Assembly: GCF_022750635.1 (NCBI RefSeq)
Contig: NZ_JAJKBG010000005.1
Coordinates: 274,731 to 338,730, forward strand
Source of the DNA: Brevundimonas pishanensis
GTDB taxonomy: Bacteria; Pseudomonadota; Alphaproteobacteria; Caulobacterales; Caulobacteraceae
Reading direction: 5' to 3'
DNA length: 64,000 bases
Position 1 is the first letter of the stretch. The number at the start of each line of letters is the position of its first letter. A program made the position numbers and the translations under genes. Shown one piece after another: positions 10,033 through 19,977 of this stretch. The notes below the pieces were generated by a model. The model did not search any database. It was given only the letters and a program-made list of their open reading frames with translations, and was not told where the DNA came from.

Positions 10033-10305
10033 CGCCCCATCGCTGAGCGCATCGACCGAGCGGGCAAGAGAACTGACATCGATGGGTGTAAGGCAATCGC
10101 CGACTTACTCGCTATGGTATAAATAACTGAATATACTGAGCTAACTAACCCGAGATCTTGCCCGCTTTATTCGGGAATTTACGAAAAAGTATCGGGTAAG
10201 CTTTACCGTTACGGGGTGGGGAAACGCGCCAGGGAATCGGCGCAGCCAGTTATTTTTCACGCTTAAGCCCCTGGCTGTGCCAGGGGTCTTTGTCGTGGGG
10301 TGCGT
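10033..10305. other. Non-coding leader region upstream of the second autotransporter
   Basis: No convincing gene is visible. The stretch is less GC-rich than its surroundings around 10115-10205 and should hold the promoters for the minus-strand small genes and the plus-strand autotransporter remnant. It ends in an 8-bp hairpin with a 3-nt loop (10268-10286), about 20 bases before the ATG at 10306, which could be a leader structure. Confidence 0.4.
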
Positions 10306-12862
10306 ATGTCTCAGTTGCGTGTGGTGCTGTCCGGTTCGACGGCCTTGGTTAAGGCGGGTGCTTCTAAATCGCGGTTTACGGCGGCAGGGTTGGCAGCATC
10401 AGCAGCCTTGGCCTTGTCGGCACAGGGCGCTCATATGGAACGCTTCGAACAAGCAATGGTTGAACGCGGACGGCGCGCTGGCTGATAACTGGAACGGCGA
10501 AGTGGCCATCTTCCGCAACCTGCCCGGCCAGTTCAGCGGCGGTGTTGTGACGGTCGAGGGCGCACAGGCCTTTACCGGTATCCAGTTTGTGGACGAGGGC
10601 TATCGCCTGACGGGAACCGGTTCGCTGGTCACCGATGCTGAAGGTTTTGAAATCCGCGTGTTGGCCAATAGCGCCCGCATCGACACGGCCATCAGTGGCA
10701 CGGGGCTCTCAACAAGACCCAAGGTGGCACCCTCTATCTGGCGGGTGACAACACCTCCGAGGGCGGGACCTCGGTCCAGGGCGGTCTCGTTTCGGTATCG
10801 CGCGACGCCAATCTGGGTAAGGCCGGAATAGGCATTTCGCTGAACGGTGGCGGGCTACAGTTCACCGGCACCGCCTTTGGCACCCTGACCCGTGATGTGC
10901 TGTTGGGCGAAAATGGCGGCACGATTGATATCGCTGATGCCGACCATACCCTGACGGTGTCGTCGTCACTCACCGGTACGGGCGCTCTGTATAAGCGCGG
11001 TGCGGGCACGCTCTCGCTTACGGGAACGAATGCCTATGCAGGCACCATCATCGAAGCGGGGCGTGTGAATGGCTCGCGCGCTTCGTTGGGTGGCAATGTG
11101 GCGCTCAGGGGTGCGGACACGGTTCTGAACCTGACCGACAGCGGCAATGTCACCTATGCCAGTGTGCTGAGTGGCACGGGGCAGGTGATGTTCGAGGGCG
11201 ACGGCACGCGCCTGCTGACCGGCAACAGTGCAGCCTTCGCTGGCACCATCAGCGTCAACGGCGGCACGCTGCTGGTCGGTAATGCGACGGGTGGCTTGCT
11301 GGGCGGCTCGATTAACGTCGGCAATGGCGCGACCCTCGGTGGTTCGGGCCGGATCGGCTGGGGCGTGGGTTCACGCGTGACGATTGCATCGGGTGCCGTT
11401 CTGGCTCCGGGCAACTCTATTGGAACGCTGAGCATCGCTGGCGATCTGGTCTTCGAGAACGGTGCCCGCTTCGAGGTTGAAGTGGATCCGCTGGGCGTGG
11501 GTGCCGATCGCGTGGCGGTTTCGGGCAAGGCTGTCCTGAACGGCGGCACCGTGGCGCACATCGGCGCGACGGGGAACTAGCCTGCGCTCGACCTACACCA
11601 TCCTGAACGCAGGGACGCTGACGGGCGAGTTTGGCTCGGTAACGTCGGACTTCGCCTTCCTCAATCCCAAGCTGATCTATGACTACAGCGCGGGGACGGT
11701 GGCGATGGAACTGTTGCGTAACGACCGCGATTTCGCGGCTCTGGCACGCACCGGCAACCAGACCTCGCTGGCCAACGCCATTGAAAGCATCGGCTTCGAT
11801 GCCGGGCATGCTGTGTTTGACGCCATCGTCCAGATGGCCGACGCGCCGGATGATATCCGCGCCAGCTTCGATGAACTGACCGGCGAGATGCATGCCTCGA
11901 CCCGCACGGCTCTGATCGAAGACAGCCGTGTGGTGCGCGACGCGGCCAACAGCCGTCTCCGCTCCGCCTCCGGCCGTGGTGGCCCCACAACGACTGTGGC
12001 CTATGGAGCCGGTGGCGAGCAGCTTGCTGTGGATGCGGACCATTCCGGTCTGGCATTCTGGACGCAGGCGTTTGGCTCCTGGGGTTCGTTCGACAACCAC
12101 GGCGCGACCGGTCAACTGGACCGTCAGCAGGCCGGCATGATGGTCGGCGGTGATGTTGCACTTGGCCAATGGCGCGTTGGCGCTATGGGCGGGTTTGGCG
12201 ATGCCGAAATGCAGGTGGAGCGTCAAAAGGCAACGACCAGCACCCAGACGCTGGGCCTCTATGCCGGGACAGCGTGGGGCAAGTTGGGCGTTCGCGCGGC
12301 CTTGGCTCAGTCCTGGCACGATGTGGACACTCGCCGCTCGGTGATCATCAGCGGTCTGACGGACTACAACCGCGCCGAATACAGCGCCGAGACCCGACAG
12401 GCATTCGCCGAGGCCGACTATGCGTTGGTGTCTGGGCAGAAGGCCCAGCTACAGGCCTTTGCTAACGTCGCGCACGTCCGCACCGATACCGATGAGGTGA
12501 CGGAGAACGGCAATGCGACAGCGCTGGTGATCGATGAGGCACAGACGGCGGTGACCTTCACCGGTCTGGGTCTGCGCGGTGTCCAGCAGGTGGTTCTGGG
12601 GGGCTCCGCATCCTCGCTGCGGGCTTCGGCGGCGTGGCGTCATGCCTCGGGCGATCTCGCGCCCCTGAACCGTCAGGCCTTCTCCAAGGGCGACGCCTTC
12701 ACCATTGCCGGTGGTGCAATCGCCGAGGACAGCGCCCTTATCGAAGCGGGCATGGACGTACAGTTCAGCGACCGCACCCGCTTTGATCTGTCCTACAGTG
12801 GCCAACTGTCCGGCAATGCTCAGGACCATGGCTTCAATGCCCGCCTGAGCATCAGCTTCTAA
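10306..12862 (+). pseudogene. Second autotransporter, three frameshifts
   Basis: The product can be followed through three reading-frame changes. ATG 10306 begins a signal-like segment (MSQLRVVLSGSTALVKAG onward) in one frame. The passenger start (W-N-A-S-N-K-Q-W) continues in a second frame from about 10430. The beta-helix repeats (10706-11570, for example LYKRGAGTLSLTGTNAYAG) return to the first frame. The junction and barrel (11582-12862, ending in S-I-S-F) use the second frame again. Each change falls on a G run (10425-10427, 10702-10705, 11571-11574), and adding or removing a single G restores family-like sequence every time. The conserved parts are otherwise intact. Either the decay is recent or these are base-calling errors. 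The barrel piece (11699-12862) may be called as a separate gene. Confidence 0.8.
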
Positions 12863-12870
12863 AGCCGAAA

Positions 12871-12905
12871 AGCCCGCCTGATCGATCGTCAGGCGGGCTT
12901 TCTTA
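12871..12905 (+). terminator. Intrinsic terminator after the autotransporter remnant
   Basis: A perfect 11-bp GC-rich stem (12871-12881 with 12889-12899) with a 7-nt loop is followed by a T-rich tail, nine bases after the stop codon. Confidence 0.8.
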
Positions 12906-13020
12906 TCCCTGAGAGGCTCAGTCGGGTCGGGTCATCTTCTCCACTGGAATGAGCGCCTCGACCACTATGCGGCCTCAAACATGCAAAGCCATAGCGTGTC
13001 CGGCGCTGCGGTTTTTCCTC

Positions 13021-13698
13021 TCAGCCCATCTGGGCGATCATCAGGCTGACCCGCTCGGTGGTCTTGTCGATATGCTCGTCGTTCAGCGAGGCGGCGAGTT
13101 CGGCATTGCGCTCTAACGCGGCGTCCATAATCGCCCTGTGCTCATCGTGCACATTGCGGCTGGGACTGCGTTCGAGACGCGACAGGCGACGATAACGCTC
13201 ATGCTGGTCGTACATGTCTTCGGCCAGTTGGATTAGCCGCTCGGACCCGGCAGCACCCATCAAGGCCTGATGGAATTCGCGGTTGCGTGCCTCGCATTCG
13301 TCCATGGCGCTGCGGTCTTCGAGGACGCGCTTTTCGGCCATGCCGAGACGGTGGAAGGCCGCAACGATTCCCGCCTCCCATTCGTCACCACCCTTGGTGA
13401 TCGAGTCGCGCAGCGCGGCCCCTTCGAGCAATTTCCGAACGGCTGCGATCTCCTGCAAATCCTCCACAGAAACGCCGGTCACGCGGAAACCACGACCGCC
13501 GTTGAAGGCCACCAGACGCTCGCTGGTCAGGCGCGCCAGAGCTTCTCGCAAAGGGCTGGCACCAAGGCCGTAGCGGCCCTTGAGGTCTTCCATCTTCAGC
13601 TTTTCACCGGGTGCGTGGTCGCCGTGCAGGATGGCCCTTTTGAGAGCGGTGAACGCTCTCTCGGTGTCGGTCAGCTCTACGGTTTGCGAGGCGCTCAT
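13021..13698 (-). CDS. GntR family (FadR/FCD) transcriptional regulator
   Basis: This is a 225-residue protein with an N-terminal winged helix-turn-helix (about residues 12-75; the typical P-G-E-K-L-K-M-E-D-L and S-P-L-R-E-A-L-A-R-L-T-S-E-R-L-V pattern) and an all-helical FCD ligand domain (about 80-215). His residues in E-F-H-Q-A-L-M and D-E-H-R-A-I-M fit the metal/ligand site of that family. It is divergent from the meta-cleavage operon across about 140 bp, so it most likely controls that operon and itself, with an aromatic acid or ring-cleavage product as effector. The family is clear; the ligand is inferred. Confidence 0.9.
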   Translation of the reverse strand: MSASQTVELTDTERAFTALKRAILHGDHAPGEKLKMEDLKGRYGLGASPLREALARLTSERLVAFNGGRGFRVTGVSVEDLQEIAAVRKLLEGAALRDSITKGGDEWEAGIVAAFHRLGMAEKRVLEDRSAMDECEARNREFHQALMGAAGSERLIQLAEDMYDQHERYRRLSRLERSPSRNVHDEHRAIMDAALERNAELAASLNDEHIDKTTERVSLMIAQMG

Positions 13699-13709
13699 CG
13701 ATGAACGTC

Positions 13710-13770
13710 TTTCTTATCGGGGTTGACAGTTAAAATCGAGGATTTACAGTTTTATCGACAAAATAAGAAA
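13710..13770 (+). promoter_or_regulatory. Divergent promoter/operator region of the meta-cleavage operon
   Basis: A TTGACA -35 box (13723-13728) is followed after 16 bp by TACAGT (13745-13750), a plausible sigma-70 promoter for the plus-strand operon. The site is enclosed by the inverted repeat TTTCTTAT (13710-13717) and ATAAGAAA (13763-13770). It also holds a short repeat, AAATC-GAG-GATTT, over the spacer. These could be operators for the adjacent GntR protein. Assigned by eye only. Confidence 0.45.
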
Positions 13771-13841
13771 CCGCAGACGATTTGTGCTCCTGTCCAAGCG
13801 GGCTTTGGCCAAAACGTCAATACTCTTGGGAGGAAGAGGGC

Positions 13842-14789
13842 GTGAGTTCACCTCGTACCCGCGTAGCCATCATCGGCTCGGGCAATATCGGCACGGATCT
13901 GATGATCAAGATCCTGCGCCTGTCCAAGACTCTGGAAATGGGGGCCTTCGTCGGCATCGATCCTGAATCGGACGGCCTGAAGCGCGCCGAGCGCATGGGC
14001 GTTCCGATCACCGCTGGCGGTATCGACGGCCTCGTGGCCATGGAAGGCTTCAAGGACATCGAAATCGTTTTCGATGCGACCTCGGCCGGCGCACACAAGC
14101 GCCACAACGACATCCTCAAGTCGCACGGCAAGACCGTGATCGACCTGACCCCCGCCGCCATCGGCCCCTATGTGGTGCCGCCGGTGAATGGCGAGGCCAA
14201 CCTCGACCAGCAGAACCTGAACATGGTGACCTGCGGTGGTCAGGCGACCATTCCGATGGTGGCCGCTGTCAGCCGTATCACCCGCGTTCGCTATGCCGAG
14301 ATCGTCGCTTCGATCTCGTCGCGCTCGGCAGGTCCGGGCACCCGCGCAAATATCGACGAGTTCACCGAGACGACCAGCGCCGCCATCGTGCAGGTCGGTG
14401 GTGCCGAGCAGGGCAAGGCGATTATCGTCCTGAACCCCGCCGAGCCGCCGCTGATCATGCGCGACACGGTCTATTGCCTTGCTGACCCGGCAGACACCGC
14501 CGCCATCGAAGCCTCGATCGAGGAGATGGTGAAGGAAGTGCAGTCCTATGTTCCGGGCTATCGCCTGAAGCAAAAGGTGCAGTTCGACACCATTCCGGCC
14601 GATGCGCCGATCCGCGTGCCGAACAGTGACGAGATGGCCTCGGGCCTGAAGGTCACCGTCTTCCTCGAAGTCGAGGGTGCAGCCCACTACCTGCCGTCCT
14701 ATGCCGGCAACCTCGACATCATGACCTCCGCTGCGCTGCGCACCGCCGAGCGCATCGTCGAAACGCGCGCCGCCAAGGCCGCAGCCTGA
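13842..14789 (+). CDS. dmpF: Acetaldehyde dehydrogenase (acylating)
   Basis: The protein converts acetaldehyde, CoA and NAD+ to acetyl-CoA, the last step of the meta-cleavage pathway, and normally works as a channelling complex with the aldolase encoded next. A GTG start at 13842 (315 residues) is chosen because GGGAGGAAG lies a few bases upstream; the open frame to 13782 adds no family sequence. Rossmann motif GSGNIGTD is at about 12-19 and the catalytic Cys is in TCGGQATIP at about 131. The gap to the aldolase gene is only 8 bp. The DmpF/MhpF/BphJ call is secure. Confidence 0.95.
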   Translation: MSSPRTRVAIIGSGNIGTDLMIKILRLSKTLEMGAFVGIDPESDGLKRAERMGVPITAGGIDGLVAMEGFKDIEIVFDATSAGAHKRHNDILKSHGKTVIDLTPAAIGPYVVPPVNGEANLDQQNLNMVTCGGQATIPMVAAVSRITRVRYAEIVASISSRSAGPGTRANIDEFTETTSAAIVQVGGAEQGKAIIVLNPAEPPLIMRDTVYCLADPADTAAIEASIEEMVKEVQSYVPGYRLKQKVQFDTIPADAPIRVPNSDEMASGLKVTVFLEVEGAAHYLPSYAGNLDIMTSAALRTAERIVETRAAKAAA

Positions 14790-14797
14790 GCCCGGAC

Positions 14798-15832
14798 ATG
14801 ACCAAGAAACTCTATATTCAGGACGTGACCCTGCGCGACGGCATGCACGCCATCCGTCACCAGTATGGTCTGGACCACGTCCAAAAGATCGCCAAGGCGC
14901 TGGACGCCGCCGGTGTTCACGCCATCGAAGTCGCCCACGGCGACGGCCTGTCGGGCTCGTCGTTCAACTATGGCTTTGGGGCGCATACCGACTGGGAATG
15001 GATCGAGGCCGCTGGCGAGGTCATGACCAAGTCGGTTCTGACGACCCTGCTGCTGCCGGGCATCGGCACCATCCACGACCTGAAGCAGGCCTATGATCTG
15101 GGCGTGCGTTCGGTGCGTGTGGCCACCCACTGCACCGAGGCCGACGTCTCCAAGCAGCACATCGAATATGCCCGCGAGCTGGGCATGGATGTGTCGGGCT
15201 TCCTGATGATGAGCCACATGAACTCGCCGGAAGGTCTGGCCCAGCAGGCTCTGCTGATGGAGTCCTATGGCGCGAATTGCGTCTATGTCACCGACTCCGG
15301 TGGTGCCATGACCATGGACGACATCGCCGCCCGTCTGGACGCCTATGACCGCGTGCTGAAGCCGGAAACCGAGCGCGGCGTTCACGCCCACCACAACCTG
15401 TCGCTGGGCGTCGCCAACTCCATCGCTGCTGTCCAGCATGGTGCGACCCGCGTTGACGCCAGCCTGACGGGCATGGGGGCAGGGGCCGGTAACGCGCCGC
15501 TCGAAGTCTTCATCGCGGCTGCCGACCGGTATGGTTGGGACCACGGCTGCGATCTGTTCGCCCTGATGGACGCCGCCGAAGAACTGGTGCGTCCGCTTCA
15601 GGATCGTCCGGTCCGCGTTGACCGCGAAACCCTCAGCCTCGGCTATGCCGGTGTCTATTCGTCCTTCCTGCGTCACGCCGAGCGTGCTGCCGAAGAGTAC
15701 GGCCTCGATACCCGCGCCATCCTGATCGAACTGGGCCGCCGCCGCATGGTCGGTGGTCAAGAAGATATGATCGTCGATGTCGCGCTCGATCTTGCCAAGG
15801 CGAAGCTCCAATCCCAGAACGTGAGCCAGTAA
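14798..15832 (+). CDS. dmpG: 4-hydroxy-2-oxovalerate aldolase
   Basis: A DRE-TIM metallolyase that splits 4-hydroxy-2-oxovalerate (or its 6-carbon homologue) into pyruvate and an aldehyde, passed directly to the dehydrogenase encoded upstream. The T-L-R-D-G-M-H motif near residue 10-16 supplies the Arg-Asp-His active site. V-H-A-H-H-N-L near 199-205 supplies metal-ligand His residues. At 344 residues it has the normal DmpG/MhpE/BphI length. Its stop is two bases before the next ATG, so the operon is tightly coupled. Confidence 0.95.
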   Translation: MTKKLYIQDVTLRDGMHAIRHQYGLDHVQKIAKALDAAGVHAIEVAHGDGLSGSSFNYGFGAHTDWEWIEAAGEVMTKSVLTTLLLPGIGTIHDLKQAYDLGVRSVRVATHCTEADVSKQHIEYARELGMDVSGFLMMSHMNSPEGLAQQALLMESYGANCVYVTDSGGAMTMDDIAARLDAYDRVLKPETERGVHAHHNLSLGVANSIAAVQHGATRVDASLTGMGAGAGNAPLEVFIAAADRYGWDHGCDLFALMDAAEELVRPLQDRPVRVDRETLSLGYAGVYSSFLRHAERAAEEYGLDTRAILIELGRRRMVGGQEDMIVDVALDLAKAKLQSQNVSQ

Positions 15833-15834
15833 CT

Positions 15835-17331
15835 ATGACCAGTAAGCTTTCCCCCTTCGGCGCTGGCGCGGCGTATTCTCGCGGCATCGCCTTCATCGAC
15901 GGCCAGTATGTCGAAGCCACCGACGCGGCTGTCTATGACAACATCAACCCCGCCACAGGCGAGGTCATCGCCCAGATCGAAGTTGCCGACGAGGTGATGG
16001 TCGATCGTGCCGTTCAGGCCGCCCGCAAGGCTGGCCGCGGCCAATGGCGTCTGATGTCCGACGACCAGCGCGCAGAGATCATGCGCCGCGTCGCCGCCGG
16101 TATCGAAGCCCGTTTCGACGACTTCCTCGCTGCTGAAATGCGCGACACCGGCAAGCCGGTCTCGCTGGCCTCGCACCTCGATATTCCGCGTGGTGCGGCC
16201 AACTTCCGCGTCTTTGCCGACGTGATGAAGCACGCCAACGAAAGCACCACCATGACCACCCCCGATGGTGGCAGGGCGATCAACTATTCGATCCGCGCTC
16301 CGCTGGGCGTCATCGCAGTGGTCTGCCCGTGGAACCTTCCGCTGCTGCTGATGACGTGGAAGGTCGCGCCGGCTCTGGCCTGCGGCAACACCGTCGTCGT
16401 GAAGCCGTCGGAAGAAACCCCGAGCACCGCCCTGCTGCTGGGCGAGGTTATGCGCGATGCAGGCGTACCGGATGGCGTTTATAACGTCGTCAACGGCTTC
16501 GGCGGCGCATCGACCGGCGAGTTCCTGACCAACCACCCCGACGTCGATGGCGTGACCTTCACTGGCGAAACCGGCACGGGCGAGGCCATCATGCGTGCTG
16601 CGGCTCGCGGCGTGCGTCCGGTGTCGTTCGAACTGGGCGGCAAGAACGCTGGCCTGATCTTCGCCGACTGCAACATCGAAGCGGCGATCGAGACGACCGC
16701 CCGCTCGGTCTTTGCCAACGCCGGTCAGGTCTGCCTGCAGACCGAGCGCCTGTATGTCCAGCGCCCGATCTTCGACCAGTTCGTTGCCGGTCTGAAGGCC
16801 AAGGCCGAGGCCCTGAAGGTTGGCGATCCGTGGGACAAGTCGACCACGCTTGGCCCGCTTATCAGCCAGGAACACCGCAACAAGGTGCTGTCCTACTATG
16901 AAGCCGCTCGTCAGCAGGGTGCTGAAACCGTCACCGGCGGCGGCATTCCGGACATGGAAGAGGCTCTGGCAGGCGGTTCGTGGATCCAGCCGACCCTGTG
17001 GACCGGTCTGGCCGACGACGCCAAATGCGTGACCGAAGAGATCTTTGGCCCGTGCGCCCACATCCGTCCGTTCGACGACGAGGAAGAGGCCGTCGCGCTG
17101 GCCAACAACTCGCCGTACGGCCTGGCCTCGATGACCTGGACCAACGACGTGTCGCGCGCCCACCGCGTGGCCTCACAACTGGAAGCGGGCACCAACTGGG
17201 TCAACGCCTGGTTCCTGCGCGATCTGCGCGCTCCGTTCGGTGGCTCGAAGCGCTCGGGCATCGGCCGCGAAGGCGGCACCCACTCTCTCGAATTCTACAC
17301 GGAGCTGCGTAATGTCTGCATCAAGCTCTGA
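15835..17331 (+). CDS. dmpC: 2-hydroxymuconic semialdehyde dehydrogenase
   Basis: This NAD-dependent aldehyde dehydrogenase oxidises the ring-cleavage semialdehyde to 2-hydroxymuconate, committing the cluster to the dehydrogenase (oxalocrotonate) branch. At 498 residues it has the usual ALDH length, with the Glu motif F-E-L-G-G-K-N (near 263-269) and the catalytic Cys in N-A-G-Q-V-C (about 297-302). V-V-C-P-W-N-L-P lies in the cofactor region. It overlaps the next gene by 20 bases. Assignment rests on family plus operon context (DmpC/XylG); other ALDH substrates cannot be excluded from sequence alone. Confidence 0.92.
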   Translation: MTSKLSPFGAGAAYSRGIAFIDGQYVEATDAAVYDNINPATGEVIAQIEVADEVMVDRAVQAARKAGRGQWRLMSDDQRAEIMRRVAAGIEARFDDFLAAEMRDTGKPVSLASHLDIPRGAANFRVFADVMKHANESTTMTTPDGGRAINYSIRAPLGVIAVVCPWNLPLLLMTWKVAPALACGNTVVVKPSEETPSTALLLGEVMRDAGVPDGVYNVVNGFGGASTGEFLTNHPDVDGVTFTGETGTGEAIMRAAARGVRPVSFELGGKNAGLIFADCNIEAAIETTARSVFANAGQVCLQTERLYVQRPIFDQFVAGLKAKAEALKVGDPWDKSTTLGPLISQEHRNKVLSYYEAARQQGAETVTGGGIPDMEEALAGGSWIQPTLWTGLADDAKCVTEEIFGPCAHIRPFDDEEEAVALANNSPYGLASMTWTNDVSRAHRVASQLEAGTNWVNAWFLRDLRAPFGGSKRSGIGREGGTHSLEFYTELRNVCIKL

Positions 17332-18115
17332 AGCCGTGATCAAGGCCTGCGCTGAAGAACTTCGCCAAGCCCGCATCGACGCCACGTCGATCGGTCCGGT
17401 GAAAGACCGTCTGGGCGATATCGCCTCGGCCTATGCCGTTCAGGACGCCGTCACCGCCATGGATCTGGCCGATGGCCGCCGCATCGTCGGCCGCAAGATC
17501 GGCCTGACCTCGCGTGCCGTTCAGACCCAGCTGGGTGTGTCCGAACCGGACTATGGCGTGCTGTTCGCCGACATGAACCGTGACGAGGGCGAACTGATCG
17601 CCCTCGAAACCCTGGTCGCTCCCAAGATCGAGGCCGAAGTGGCCTTCGTTCTGGGCATGGACCTGACCTATGAGCAGCCCGCGCTGCACGAGGTCATCTC
17701 CTCGATCGACTACATGGTTCCGGCGCTGGAAGTCGCCGACAGCCGCGTGGCCGACTGGAAGATCAGCATCGTCGACACCATCGCCGACAACGCCTCGGCC
17801 GGTCTGTTCGTGCTGGGTGCCACCCCGCGCCTGCTGGGTGAAACCGACCTGACGCTTTCCGGTATGGTGATGGAAGCCAATGGCGATCCGGTGTCGTTCG
17901 GTGCCGGTGCGGCCTGCATGGGCCACCCGCTGAACGCCCTGCGCTGGCTCGCCCGCCGCATGGTCGAACTGGGCCAGCCGCTGCGCGCCGGTGACGTGGT
18001 CCTGTCGGGCGCGCTTGGCCCGATGGTCAACGTCAAGCCGGGCCACACCTATGAAGCCCGCATCAACGGCGTCGGCACCGTCCGCGCTTCCTTCAACTCG
18101 GGAGCCCAGAAGTGA
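17312..18115 (+). CDS. dmpE: 2-hydroxypenta-2,4-dienoate hydratase
   Basis: The enzyme adds water to 2-hydroxypenta-2,4-dienoate to make 4-hydroxy-2-oxovalerate, the aldolase substrate. The ATG at 17312 (267 residues) is used; the open frame back to 17240 only reads through the end of the dehydrogenase gene. Family motifs include K-I-G-L-T-S-R-A-V (about 52-60) and the acidic metal-binding segment K-I-E-A-E-V-A-F-V (about 102-110). It is a paralogue of the decarboxylase encoded next, and the two normally form a complex. Confidence 0.92.
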   Translation: MSASSSEAVIKACAEELRQARIDATSIGPVKDRLGDIASAYAVQDAVTAMDLADGRRIVGRKIGLTSRAVQTQLGVSEPDYGVLFADMNRDEGELIALETLVAPKIEAEVAFVLGMDLTYEQPALHEVISSIDYMVPALEVADSRVADWKISIVDTIADNASAGLFVLGATPRLLGETDLTLSGMVMEANGDPVSFGAGAACMGHPLNALRWLARRMVELGQPLRAGDVVLSGALGPMVNVKPGHTYEARINGVGTVRASFNSGAQK

Positions 18116-18888
18116 CTGAAGAGAACCTGATCGACCTCGGTGCTATCGCCACCCGTCTGGACAATGCGGCCCGCACCGCGGCCGCGACGCCGCAGCTGAC
18201 CGAGCCGCTGTCGCTGGAAGATGCCTATATCGTCCAGAAGATGTCGCTAGGCCTGCGCTATCAGCGCGGCGAGAAGCGCGTCGGTATCAAGATGGGCTTC
18301 ACCAGCCGCGCCAAGATGGTGCAGATGGGCGTCCACGACATGATCTGGGGTCGCCTGACCGACGCCATGCGTGTGGAAGAAAATGGCGAGGTCAGCCGCG
18401 CCAAATACGTCCACGCCCGCGTCGAGCCGGAAATCGCTTTCCTGCTGAACAGGCCGCTGCCGCGCAATGTTTCGCTGATGGAAGCGCGTGCTGCTGTGGA
18501 AGCGCTGGCTCCGGCCATCGAGATCATCGACAGCCGCTACGAGAACTTCAAGTTCTCCCTGACCGATGTGGTCGCCGACAATTCTTCCTCGTCGGGCTTT
18601 GTCATCGGCGACTGGGCTTCGCCGGACACCGACGTGTCGAACCTCGGCATGGTCATGACTGTGGACGGCCAACCGGCTGAAATCGGCTCGACCGCAGCGA
18701 TCCTCGGCAATCCGTGGCGTTCGCTGGTCGCCGCTGCCCGCGTCGCTGCCGACGCAGGCGAGCCGCTGCAGGCCGGTGACATCGTTCTGGCCGGTGGCGC
18801 AACCGCCGCTGTGGCTCTGGCGGGCAAGCGCCATGTGCGCCTCGACACGCAAGGGCTGGGCCGCGTCGACGTGTTCGTGAAGGACTGA
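18112..18888 (+). CDS. dmpH: 4-oxalocrotonate (2-oxo-3-hexenedioate) decarboxylase
   Basis: This 258-residue member of the hydratase/decarboxylase family removes CO2 from 2-oxo-3-hexenedioate to give 2-hydroxypenta-2,4-dienoate. It starts at GTG 18112, overlapping the hydratase stop in a GTGA arrangement. Visible motifs are K-M-G-F-T-S-R-A-K (about 60-68) and the metal-ligand segment R-V-E-P-E-I-A-F-L-L (about 102-111). Pairing with the hydratase and the tautomerase that follows separates it from the hydratase paralogue. Confidence 0.92.
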   Translation: MTEENLIDLGAIATRLDNAARTAAATPQLTEPLSLEDAYIVQKMSLGLRYQRGEKRVGIKMGFTSRAKMVQMGVHDMIWGRLTDAMRVEENGEVSRAKYVHARVEPEIAFLLNRPLPRNVSLMEARAAVEALAPAIEIIDSRYENFKFSLTDVVADNSSSSGFVIGDWASPDTDVSNLGMVMTVDGQPAEIGSTAAILGNPWRSLVAAARVAADAGEPLQAGDIVLAGGATAAVALAGKRHVRLDTQGLGRVDVFVKD

Positions 18889-18891
18889 TCG

Positions 18892-19086
18892 GTGCCCGTC
18901 GCCCAAATCACCATCATCGAAGGCCGTCCCGCTGAAAAGCGGGCGGCTGCGATGCGTGAAGTGGCCGAGGCCCTGTCGCGCACACTGGATGCGCCGCTCG
19001 AGTCCGTGCGCGTCATCATCAACGAGGTTCCTGCCTTCCACTGGTCCGTGGGTGGCGTGCCGAAGGGACAACCGGCGCAAGACTGA
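18892..19086 (+). CDS. dmpI: 4-oxalocrotonate tautomerase
   Basis: A 64-residue small tautomerase that converts 2-hydroxymuconate to 2-oxo-3-hexenedioate. After Met removal the chain begins P-V-A-Q-I-T, giving the catalytic N-terminal Pro. The R-V-I-I-N-E-V segment and C-terminal G-G-V-P resemble XylH/DmpI. It starts at GTG 18892, three bases after the decarboxylase stop. Confidence 0.93.
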   Translation: MPVAQITIIEGRPAEKRAAAMREVAEALSRTLDAPLESVRVIINEVPAFHWSVGGVPKGQPAQD

Positions 19087-19122
19087 AAACAGTCGGCGTT
19101 CTAGTGGGGAGTAAACAGGACT

Positions 19123-19977
19123 ATGATCGATCTCGAAGACATCACCTATGTCCGTCTAGGCACGCGTGATCTGGCGGAAGCCGAGCGTTACGCTACCGAA
19201 ATCCTCGGCCTTCAGGTCGGTCGACGCGAAGCGGGCGCGGTCTATTTCCGCTCGGACAACCGCGAACATACCCTGTGCTATTTTGAAGGCGATCCGACCG
19301 ACCACACTGTCGCATTCGAAGTCGCCACCCAGTCGGCCCTCGACAAGGCTTGTGCCGCTCTCGAAGAGGCCGGCCACATTGTGACCGTCGGCTCGGCCGA
19401 TGACATGGAACGCCGCCGCGTTAAAGGTCTGGCGTCGCTGTACGATCCGAACGGCAACAAGGTCGAACTGGTCGTGCGTCCCGAAGTGAGCGGCTGGCGC
19501 TACTTCCCGTCGCGCGATGCTGGGATCACTGGCTTCAGCCACGTCGGTCTGTGCAGCAGCAATCCGGCCCGCGACGAAGTCTTCTGGACTAACATCTTCA
19601 ACGCCCGCGTCAGCGACTACATCGGCAACTCGCCGCTGCTCCGTATCGACGAGGTGCACCACAAGATCGCGCTGTTCCCGACCCAGCGTAAGGGCGTGCA
19701 GCACATCAACCACCAGGTTGCCAGCATCGATGACATCATGCGCTCCTGGTACTTCCTGCAGGACCGTCAGGTCCGCATCCAGTTCGGTCCGGGCCGTCAC
19801 CCGACCTCGGGTGCCATGTTCCTCTATTTCGAGGGACCGGACGGCATGGTCTATGAATACTCGACCGGCGTTTCGCACATCACGGACGAAGAAAACCATC
19901 GTCCGCGCCAGTTCCCCGCCGTGCCGGAAGGCTTCTGCATGTGGGGCGCGAAACCGGACATCGCCGAGTTCAAGTGA
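19123..19977 (+). CDS. Type I extradiol (catechol 2,3-) dioxygenase
   Basis: A 284-residue two-domain VOC-fold enzyme that opens a catecholic ring next to the diol with Fe(II) and O2. The three metal ligands of the second domain can be read: His in F-S-H-V-G-L (about 142), His in H-I-N-H-Q-V-A (about 194-197) and Glu in M-V-Y-E-Y-S (about 245). The catalytic domain ends with the typical S-H-I-T-D-E-E-N-H-R-P-R-Q-F segment. The substrate is not set by sequence. The class II aldolase-like gene next door suggests a carboxylated catechol, as in CmtC/CmtD-type pathways. The stop overlaps the next start by one base. Confidence 0.9.
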   Translation: MIDLEDITYVRLGTRDLAEAERYATEILGLQVGRREAGAVYFRSDNREHTLCYFEGDPTDHTVAFEVATQSALDKACAALEEAGHIVTVGSADDMERRRVKGLASLYDPNGNKVELVVRPEVSGWRYFPSRDAGITGFSHVGLCSSNPARDEVFWTNIFNARVSDYIGNSPLLRIDEVHHKIALFPTQRKGVQHINHQVASIDDIMRSWYFLQDRQVRIQFGPGRHPTSGAMFLYFEGPDGMVYEYSTGVSHITDEENHRPRQFPAVPEGFCMWGAKPDIAEFK

